Origin: CAZPKH01 sp964407165 | Lineage (GTDB): Bacteria > Bacteroidota > Bacteroidia > Bacteroidales > Muribaculaceae | Length of the DNA: 15,586 bases | NCBI GenBank assembly: GCA_964407165.1 | Contig: CAYOUJ010000055.1 | Location: 1-15,586, forward strand | Direction of reading: 5' to 3' | In this document: positions 1-5,054 of the stretch, in pieces | How the letters are laid out: each line of letters opens with the position of its first letter | Position numbering within the stretch: the first letter of the stretch is position 1 | Program-made: the position numbers and the translations under genes | The notes under the pieces: model-generated | Seen by the model: the letters and a program-made list of their open reading frames with translations, nothing else | Told to the model about the DNA's origin: nothing | Database searches by the model: none

Positions 1-50
1 AATCTGTTGACCCGTTTTTGTCAGTTGCACCGAAAAAATCTGTTGACCCG
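1..50. repeat. Two direct copies of a 14-bp sequence at the window edge
   Basis: AATCTGTTGACCCG occurs at 1-14 and again at 37-50, separated by 22 bp. The left copy starts at the window boundary, so the repeat may continue to the left. With only two copies and one spacer nothing can be said about its class. No gene is seen here. Confidence 0.5.
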
Positions 51-81
51 AAAAAGCCTGCAGACTGTGTAAGTTGCAGGC
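51..81 (-). terminator. Rho-independent terminator of tRNA-Ala
   Basis: On the minus strand, GCCTGCA (81-75) and TGCAGGC (62-56) form a perfect 7-bp stem around a 12-nt loop, followed at once by five T residues (55-51). It starts 12 nt beyond the 3' end of the tRNA gene, where a terminator for a monocistronic tRNA transcript would be expected. Confidence 0.8.
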
Positions 82-93
82 TTCAGGGGGAAG

Positions 94-167
94 TGGAGTA
101 TAGCGGACTCGAACCGCTCACCTCGACACTGCCAGTGTCGCGCTCTAGCCGGATGAGCTAATACCCC
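94..167 (-). tRNA. tRNA-Ala (anticodon GGC)
   Basis: Read on the minus strand from 167 to 94, all four arms fold: acceptor GGGGTAT/ATACTCC, D arm GCTC/GAGC, anticodon stem CGACA/TGTCG and T arm AGCGG/CCGCT with loop TTCGAGT. The anticodon loop CTGGCAG places GGC (133-131) at positions 34-36, reading the Ala codon GCC. The acceptor stem has the G3:U70 wobble pair that identifies tRNA-Ala to its synthetase, and the discriminator is A. The gene is 74 nt long and 3' CCA is not encoded (ACT follows the acceptor stem), so CCA must be added afterwards. It has its own promoter and terminator and appears monocistronic. Confidence 0.96.
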
Positions 168-183
168 TTTTGTTTTTGCTCTG

Positions 184-215
184 CAAAGGTAAGCCGAAAT
201 TTTGAACCGGCCAAA
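184..215 (-). promoter_or_regulatory. Bacteroidetes-type promoter of tRNA-Ala
   Basis: On the minus strand TACCTTTG (191-184) matches the -7 consensus TAnnTTTG, and TTTG (215-212) matches the -33 box with a 20-bp spacer. The -7 box ends 16 nt before the mature tRNA 5' end, leaving a short 5' trailer for RNase P. Confidence 0.8.
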
Positions 216-244
216 TTTTTCGTCGCTTTTTTTCAAAAAAATTA

Positions 245-291
245 ATCGATGAAGATCGATTGCTTTCGATAAACATCGATAATATATCGAA
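245..291. repeat. Helically phased ATCGAT array A
   Basis: ATCGAT or one-mismatch copies start at 245, 255, 265 (TTCGAT), 275 and 286 (ATCGAA), so steps are 10, 10, 10 and 11 bp. Each unit is a perfect or near palindrome, and the AT-rich 4-5 bp between units vary. The array lies between the divergent tRNA-Ala and the first transpeptidase gene, upstream of both promoters. Similar arrays lie at 1825-1882 and 11611-11676. Its function is unknown. Confidence 0.75.
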
Positions 292-299
292 AAACAAAA

Positions 300-327
300 T
301 AGTTAGTAGTTTGTAGTTAGTAGTTCG
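300..327. repeat. 14-bp tandem duplication upstream of the first L,D-transpeptidase
   Basis: TAGTTAGTAGTTTG (300-313) is followed directly by TAGTTAGTAGTTCG (314-327), which differs at one base. It occupies the place where the -33 region of the downstream promoter would lie. A TTTG at 310-313 is 25 bp from the -7 box, and a TTAG at 317-320 is 18 bp from it. Confidence 0.6.
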
Positions 328-338
328 TGGTTTTTTCG

Positions 339-346
339 TATCTTTG
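339..346 (+). promoter_or_regulatory. -7 promoter box of the L,D-transpeptidase pair
   Basis: TATCTTTG matches TAnnTTTG and is followed by C, as are the other -7 boxes in this window. No well-placed TTTG -33 box is seen; TTAG at 317-320 is the nearest fit. The box ends five nt before ATG 352, so transcription probably starts at about that codon. Confidence 0.6.
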
Positions 347-351
347 CGCCC

Positions 352-1149
352 ATGTTACCACTCACACAATCGATGCGGCGCAGTCTGCTTGCCCTGCTGA
401 TGCTGATCCCGGCCATGGCTGCCATGGCTACTGAATATACCTTCCCTGCTGAGCTCGAGGAGATTATCTCGTCTTACGGCGAGACGCGCAAAGCAGTGCT
501 TCCCGATCCCCGCAAGGTACGCGACGAGCAGGACCGCCACTCGGTGGCGCCCGGGCGCATGCATTTGCCGGTCAATATCGTGGTCGACAAGCCCCGGACG
601 CGCCTGAATGTGGTCAATGTGTTTGGCGACACACTGTATACTTGCGGCGTGTGTGCGTCGATGAACCGTGGACAGAAACATGCATCTGACGACTGCCGCA
701 CCCCCGAGGGCAATTTCGGCCTCGTTGGCGTCTATAACTCCACCGACTGGCGATACAAAGGGACAGGCGCCAAGTGCTACGGGCCGTTCTTCATCCATGT
801 CTATACTCCCGGCTTTTATGGCATAGGCATCCACGGCACCGACGCTCCTTACAGCGTGCCCGGACGCCGGTCGCACGGCTGTATGCGCCTGCACAACGAA
901 GACATTGTCAAGGTGCGGCGCATGGTTACCAAAGACTCCCGCATCATAATATTGCCCGATCCCGTCAAGCCGGAGGCGGCTCCCCCCATCTCCCCCCTAA
1001 AGGGTGGGGCTGCATACGAGGCGGTGGCGGGGCGCGAGGGCGCCGCCCCGCTCCCGGTGGCGGGGCGCGAGGGCGCCGCCCCGCTCCCGGTGGCGGGGCG
1101 CGAGGGCGCCGCCCCGATCCAGCACAACACCGATTCTCTAAGCCACTAA
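352..1149 (+). CDS. L,D-transpeptidase (YkuD family), periplasmic, with repeat-derived C-terminal tail
   Basis: This predicts a 265-residue exported YkuD-domain protein. The family cross-links or trims peptidoglycan stem peptides, or attaches proteins to them, through a catalytic cysteine. The active site is visible: His161 in IHGT, then SHGC at 174-177 with Cys177 as nucleophile, then MRLHN. A signal peptide covers about residues 8-27. Cys101, Cys115 and Cys142 also occur in the next gene and could form a disulfide. The catalytic region ends near residue 203. The tail, about 210-256, contains PLKGG and nearly three copies of an 11-residue repeat (VAGREGAAPLP), encoded by a repeat rather than by family sequence. 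ATG 352 is only five nt after the -7 box; ATG 373 (Met8) gives a cleaner signal peptide and a leader of about 20 nt, so either start is possible. The substrate is not known. Confidence 0.88.
   Translation: MLPLTQSMRRSLLALLMLIPAMAAMATEYTFPAELEEIISSYGETRKAVLPDPRKVRDEQDRHSVAPGRMHLPVNIVVDKPRTRLNVVNVFGDTLYTCGVCASMNRGQKHASDDCRTPEGNFGLVGVYNSTDWRYKGTGAKCYGPFFIHVYTPGFYGIGIHGTDAPYSVPGRRSHGCMRLHNEDIVKVRRMVTKDSRIIILPDPVKPEAAPPISPLKGGAAYEAVAGREGAAPLPVAGREGAAPLPVAGREGAAPIQHNTDSLSH
991..1012. repeat. Short GC-rich interspersed repeat inside the transpeptidase gene
   Basis: CCCCCCTAAAGGGTGG at 992-1007 is identical over 16 bp to 2434-2449 inside the TonB-receptor gene, although the two reading directions relative to the repeat differ. 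Here it encodes SPLKGG at the point where similarity to the sister transpeptidase ends, suggesting inserted or extended sequence. Confidence 0.6.
1023..1116. repeat. 33-bp in-frame tandem repeat, 2.85 copies
   Basis: Copies begin at 1023, 1056 and 1089 (the last one partial), and they are identical over the shared length. Each contains GGGGCGCGAGGGCGC and a GGCGCC palindrome. The unit is a multiple of three, so it encodes an 11-residue protein repeat. GGGGCGCGAGGACGC, differing at one base, occurs in the repeat element at 15453-15467. Confidence 0.9.
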
Positions 1150-1163
1150 CCTACACACACACA

Positions 1164-1832
1164 GTGCTTAAAAAATTATTCCTCACTCTCCTCTTAGTCA
1201 CGGCTATGACTGGCAGGGCTGAAGACTATGCGTTCCCGCCACGGTTGGAGGAGCTGATAGTCGATGTCGACACTATTATGCGCTGCACCGACCTCGAGGC
1301 CATCGAGCGTGCCGAGGCTGCCGTTGTACCTGTAAACTTCTCAGACACACGGCTCAAGCTGACGGTAAACATCATAGTGGACAAGCGCGCGACGCGGCTG
1401 TTTGTGGTCAATGTGTTTGGCGACACGCTGATGTCGTTTCCCGTGTGCTGCTCGCGTAACTTGGGGCAGAAGAAAGCCCGCGGAGACTGCCGTACTCCCG
1501 AGGGTACGTTCGGCGTGCTTGGGGTGTACAATTCCACCGACTGGCGCTACCAGGGAACGGGAGCCAAATGCTACGGCCCTTATTTCATACACCTTAACAC
1601 GCCAAGCTCGTCGGGTATCGGCATCCACGGCACCAACGCGCCCGGAAGCGTGCCTGGGCGCCATTCTCACGGGTGCATGCGCCTGCATAACGACGACATT
1701 CGCAAGTTGCGCACGGTGGTGACCAAAGAAACACGTGTGACCATCCTGCCCGACGACGCTGCGGCCGCGCGGCGGGAGATGGAGGCCATACGCGCCGCCT
1801 ACGCGCCTCCCACACGAAAAATACATCGATAA
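1164..1832 (+). CDS. L,D-transpeptidase (YkuD family), second tandem copy
   Basis: This predicts a 222-residue exported YkuD protein, about 70% identical by eye to the upstream gene over some 130 catalytic-domain residues. His155 in IHGT and SHGC at 168-171, with Cys171 as nucleophile, mark the active site; NSTDWRY and AKCYGP are conserved between the copies. The start is GTG 1164: the reading frame is open far upstream, but only this codon gives a normal signal peptide (LKKLFLTLLLVTAMTGRA) and it lies 14 nt after the previous stop. The pair is therefore probably one transcription unit arising by duplication. The C-terminus is an Ala/Arg-rich tail with no repeats, perhaps closer to the ancestral form. 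The stop codon overlaps the first unit of ATCGAT array B. Confidence 0.88.
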   Translation: MLKKLFLTLLLVTAMTGRAEDYAFPPRLEELIVDVDTIMRCTDLEAIERAEAAVVPVNFSDTRLKLTVNIIVDKRATRLFVVNVFGDTLMSFPVCCSRNLGQKKARGDCRTPEGTFGVLGVYNSTDWRYQGTGAKCYGPYFIHLNTPSSSGIGIHGTNAPGSVPGRHSHGCMRLHNDDIRKLRTVVTKETRVTILPDDAAAARREMEAIRAAYAPPTRKIHR

Positions 1833-1882
1833 TAATCGATGGTAAATCGATAGATTACCGATTAAATTTGGGAGTTATCGAT
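1825..1882. repeat. Helically phased ATCGAT array B
   Basis: ATCGAT starts at 1825, 1835, 1846 and 1877, with ACCGAT at 1857; steps are 10, 11, 11 and 20 bp (two turns). It spans the 22-bp gap between the convergent second transpeptidase and btuB-like gene and enters the 3' ends of both. Because each unit is a palindrome, neighbouring units could also pair as short hairpins, so a terminator role is possible, but no T tract is present. Confidence 0.75.
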
Positions 1883-3903
1883 ATAAAGAACTCGAAGTTG
1901 CGGCCGGGCATCGGGCGGGAGAGAACCGAAAGGTAATCTTCGTCAAAGAGATTGTTGACGGCGAGCTTGAAGTCGAAGTCCACCCAACGCGTCGGCTGCC
2001 GGTAGCCGAGGGTGATGTTGCTCATGTAATAGCGTGGAAGCTGGCCCGAGAGGGTCGTCTCGTTGCTGCTCTGGGTGTATCGGCGGGAGTAATAAGCCCA
2101 TTTATAGGCGAATGAGAAGCGACTGTATGTCAGGCGCCCGTTGATGCTTGCTGAGCACTTGGGCACGTATGGCAACTGCTTGCCCACCGACTTGTCGGCG
2201 GCGGTCATTGGCTCGCCGCGGTTGATGGAGGGCGTCCACGATATTGAGGCTCCGAGGTCGAGCAGCCACCCTTTGGCAAAGCTCCAGGCGACGTCTGCGG
2301 CGCCCTCGATGCCGTAGGCGTGCACCTTCTTGACATTCCGTGGCGAGAAGAAGCCCTTGGTGGTGGGGAGCCAGAGGATCCAGTCGTCGATATATGAGTC
2401 AAACCAGGTGACGGAACCGGCCCCTACCAATCCCCCCCCTAAAGGGTGGTGCTTACCAAATGTTGCCGAGAGGCCGAAGTCGTAGGATATGCCCTTCTCT
2501 GGCCGCAAGTCGGGGTTGCCGCCGGGGAGGAAGTACAGGTCGTTGAGCGACGGGCAGTGATAATTGCGTGACACGGAGGCCTTTGCGGTAATGTTCCCGA
2601 CGGGGGTGAGCAATGCGTCGATAAACAGTGCCGGGATTATTGGCGTCCAAGTGCTTCCGTAAGCCTCCTCGCGGAGCACGAGGCTCATGCCGAGGCGGTC
2701 GACGGGTTGCCAACGGGCCGTTGCGGCACCTGAGAGCTCCAGTCGGTTTTTGTCGTAACCTACGGTGGCATTGGTGCCTTCGGTGGTGACAATGTTTCGG
2801 TCGGCCGAGCGGACCATATTTTGGTACGCGGCGAGGTTGGCCGATAGCATCAGCCGGCGGTCGTGGCTGTACCACGTGCCTTCCCCCTGGGCGTAGACCA
2901 TGTTGACGTGGCTGCGCGAGCGGGTCATGGTTGCCATACCGCCGGCGCCGCCGACATCGCGTTTGTAGTCGTAGGCGAGATAAGTGCCTGTATATCCGGC
3001 GCGGAAGTCCGTTGACCACCGGCTACGGGTGTGCAGCCACGAGAGGATGCCGCGGAAAGTGTATTCGCGCTGGCGGTTTTCAAATTCCGAGGTCAGGCCG
3101 TAGTCGGTAGTGAGCATCGGCAACTCGCGGTTAGAGCCGGTGTACCAGGCGTTGAACCCGAAGCTGTCACCCCCGAGGGTATTGTAATAGACCTCTTGCA
3201 GGAGGTTGAAGTCATTGTATGAGGCGTTGCGGTTGCGCTCTGTCGGGTGGTAACGGTCGACAATGTTGTGGTCTTCGTCATACACCACCTCCATCTTGTC
3301 ATGGTTGACATACTTGTAGTCGTTTGGCGACGAGGAGTAAACCACGCGGGTGGATGTGGCCCAGCGGTCGTTGGCCCAGGCCACGCGCCCGAACTCGTCG
3401 AACGTGGAGAACGAGCCGACCCCCTGCACGTATTGGACGTGGATGCCCTCGGGAATATCGGGGGTGGTGGCAAGTTTAACCAGGCCGCCGAGACCGCCGC
3501 CTGTCTCGTTGACGGAGGAGGTGCCGTGGAGCAGCGCCGCCCCGTCGATGAAGTATGCGGGGATAGTCGAGAAGTCGGTCATGCCCAGCATGGGGCTGTT
3601 GAGGCGCATGCCGTTCCACGTCACCTGCGTGTGGCTGGGGGAGGTTCCGCGGAAGGCGACGGTCGAGAGCGAAGCGCGGCCGTAACTCTTGACGAAAACC
3701 GATGAGTTATAGGTGAGTATGTTGGCCATGGTGAGCGCAATGTTGTCGCGAAGGGCGGCAGAGTCGATGACAGTCTTCTCAATGCCAATGTCCTTTAGCG
3801 GGCGCTTGGCGGTGACGGTGACCGTCGGGAGCGTCTGCACCTCCTGCGCAAAAGCGCAAAGTGCAAACACACAACATACTATGCCCACTAAACGCTTAAT
3901 CAT
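1855..3903 (-). CDS. btuB: TonB-dependent outer-membrane receptor, BtuB-like (probable cobalamin or corrinoid uptake)
   Basis: This predicts a 682-residue TonB-dependent receptor: signal peptide (about 1-20), a TonB-box-like stretch (TVTVTAKRP), a plug domain to about residue 130 with FRGTSPSHTQVTWNGMRLNS and GGGLGG motifs, then a 22-strand-type barrel ending in FEFFISITP. It would import a scarce ligand across the outer membrane using TonB energy. The pairing with an upstream beta-propeller lipoprotein matches the Bacteroidetes BtuG-BtuB cobalamin system, the main reason for the name. ATG 3903 is chosen; a GTG at 3909 is also open. The ATG overlaps the previous stop by 8 nt, implying translational coupling. 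A repeat-like insert encodes HHPLGGG in a barrel turn near residue 485. No cobalamin riboswitch is seen, and another ligand remains possible. Confidence 0.85.
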   Translation of the reverse strand: MIKRLVGIVCCVFALCAFAQEVQTLPTVTVTAKRPLKDIGIEKTVIDSAALRDNIALTMANILTYNSSVFVKSYGRASLSTVAFRGTSPSHTQVTWNGMRLNSPMLGMTDFSTIPAYFIDGAALLHGTSSVNETGGGLGGLVKLATTPDIPEGIHVQYVQGVGSFSTFDEFGRVAWANDRWATSTRVVYSSSPNDYKYVNHDKMEVVYDEDHNIVDRYHPTERNRNASYNDFNLLQEVYYNTLGGDSFGFNAWYTGSNRELPMLTTDYGLTSEFENRQREYTFRGILSWLHTRSRWSTDFRAGYTGTYLAYDYKRDVGGAGGMATMTRSRSHVNMVYAQGEGTWYSHDRRLMLSANLAAYQNMVRSADRNIVTTEGTNATVGYDKNRLELSGAATARWQPVDRLGMSLVLREEAYGSTWTPIIPALFIDALLTPVGNITAKASVSRNYHCPSLNDLYFLPGGNPDLRPEKGISYDFGLSATFGKHHPLGGGLVGAGSVTWFDSYIDDWILWLPTTKGFFSPRNVKKVHAYGIEGAADVAWSFAKGWLLDLGASISWTPSINRGEPMTAADKSVGKQLPYVPKCSASINGRLTYSRFSFAYKWAYYSRRYTQSSNETTLSGQLPRYYMSNITLGYRQPTRWVDFDFKLAVNNLFDEDYLSVLSRPMPGRNFEFFISITPKFNR
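2431..2453. repeat. Short GC-rich interspersed repeat inside the TonB-receptor gene
   Basis: The 16-bp core CCCCCCTAAAGGGTGG (2434-2449) is identical to the copy at 992-1007. In the receptor it is read on the opposite strand and adds HHPLGGG between two barrel strands, a position where length variation should be tolerated. Confidence 0.6.
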
Positions 3904-4987
3904 TGCCACTGATTTGCCAGCAGAAGGCGCCGGGGATTATGCCTACATAAAATTGGTCAATTAGCTCGCCCTCAGCCGAGTAGCGGTAGATGAGGCCTGC
4001 CTGCTGGTAGTCGATGGCGTCGGCTACATAGATGTCGCCGTTGAACGGGCTGACTGTCAGTCCGTAATAAAGCGTCCCGTGGGAGGCGACGACGGGAGTG
4101 GAAGGTGTTTCCGTGGACGTCACATCCATGCGCCATACATCGTCGTCAAGCCAGTAAACCATTGTGCCCGAGTCGTTTGTCTGCAACTCGGTAGGGGAGT
4201 GGTCGAAGGGGAAATCCCAACGCTGCTCGACGGTGAGCGTTTCGGCGTCGATGCGGAACAGGCACGGTGCCTCGTGGCCGAAAGGACTTCCCTCGTAGCC
4301 GCCGTCGCAGATGGTCCACAGCTTGCCGTAGGCGTCAAGTGCGAGGGACTGCGGCTGTATGCCGACGGCCAGCTGTCCGACAATCGAGTCGGTGCGTGTG
4401 TCAATCTTGAGTATGCGGTTTTGGTAGCTCCAGCAGTTTACGTACACGTACTCACCCAGTTGCACCATCTGCTCGGTCGAGCCTGACTCCATGGTCATGT
4501 CGGGCACTGTGATGTGGCCGGTGACGGTGTAGGTCGAGGGATTGACGATGAATATGCGGTTGTCCCACAGCTGGGTGATGTACGCTTTGGTGTCGCTTAT
4601 GAAGTGCATGTATCGAGGAGAAGTCAAGCCCGTTATGCGGCCCAGTTCGACAAAGTTGTCGGGGTCGATGCAGAAGACCACATGGCTGTTGTTGACTACC
4701 ACCCATCCGCGGCCATTGTGTATGGTCATTGACTGTGCCACGTCGCCGAGCTTGAAGCCGTTGGCGCGTATGAATGCCTCATTCTGGCATGTGTAAGTGG
4801 CAGGGTCATAGTAAGATAGCGTGGCGTTGCCATACTGGAAATTTCCCTCGCAGACGATGAACAGTCCATCGGCCGATGATTGCAGCTCTTCGGGGAGCAC
4901 GTAGTCCCAGTCCATGCACGCGGTCAGCGCGAGCAGGGGCAATGTCAAGAGAGTCAGGCGGTAGATAATATGCCTATGGAGCGTCAC
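3896..4987 (-). CDS. btuG: Surface lipoprotein with YncE-like beta-propeller, BtuG-like (DUF5074 type)
   Basis: This predicts a 363-residue lipoprotein. A signal peptide ends in a lipobox, LTAC, with Cys24 the lipidated residue. The body opens with GLFIVCEGNFQYGNATLSYY and continues in propeller-like blades (for example NRIFIVNPSTYTVTGHI, NRILKIDTRTDSIVGQL and GDIYVADAIDY). In Bacteroidetes, BtuG proteins with this architecture sit on the cell surface over BtuB and capture cobalamin very tightly; here the gene directly precedes and overlaps a BtuB-like receptor. The start is GTG 4987, the only codon that leaves an intact signal peptide downstream of the promoter; the frame stays open upstream but crosses the divergent gene. 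That GTG is five nt from the -7 box, suggesting a leaderless message. Ligand identity is inferred from context. Confidence 0.78.
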   Translation of the reverse strand: MTLHRHIIYRLTLLTLPLLALTACMDWDYVLPEELQSSADGLFIVCEGNFQYGNATLSYYDPATYTCQNEAFIRANGFKLGDVAQSMTIHNGRGWVVVNNSHVVFCIDPDNFVELGRITGLTSPRYMHFISDTKAYITQLWDNRIFIVNPSTYTVTGHITVPDMTMESGSTEQMVQLGEYVYVNCWSYQNRILKIDTRTDSIVGQLAVGIQPQSLALDAYGKLWTICDGGYEGSPFGHEAPCLFRIDAETLTVEQRWDFPFDHSPTELQTNDSGTMVYWLDDDVWRMDVTSTETPSTPVVASHGTLYYGLTVSPFNGDIYVADAIDYQQAGLIYRYSAEGELIDQFYVGIIPGAFCWQISGND

Positions 4988-4992
4988 GAGTG

Positions 4993-5024
4993 CAAAGTTA
5001 TAAATTTTTGGGGGCGCGGGCAAG
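4993..5024 (-). promoter_or_regulatory. Promoter of the btuG-btuB operon
   Basis: On the minus strand TAACTTTG (5000-4993) matches TAnnTTTG, and CTTG (5024-5021) is a three-of-four -33 match with a 20-bp spacer. The GTG start of btuG begins five nt after the -7 box. The whole divergent intergenic region is 67 bp, too small for a cobalamin riboswitch. Confidence 0.65.
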
Positions 5025-5042
5025 AAATTCCGGGAAAAGCCG

Positions 5043-5050
5043 TAATTTTG
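5043..5050 (+). promoter_or_regulatory. -7 promoter box of the PAP2 gene
   Basis: TAATTTTG followed by C fits the -7 consensus. No TTTG is found 19-21 bp upstream. It ends four nt before the GTG start of the PAP2 gene, so the transcript would have essentially no leader. It diverges from the btuG promoter. Confidence 0.5.
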
Positions 5051-5054
5051 CAAC

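Noticed and set aside
245..291. Replication origin or partition site as an explanation of the ATCGAT arrays
   Set aside because: No DnaA-box-like TTATCCACA cluster, dnaA neighbour or partition genes are seen, and three separate arrays in one window do not fit a single origin.
774..1163. Upstream open extension of the second transpeptidase frame overlapping the first gene
   Set aside because: The extension is a frame-shifted reading of the first gene, Arg/His-rich and without family similarity. GTG 1164 gives a proper signal peptide right after the first gene's stop.
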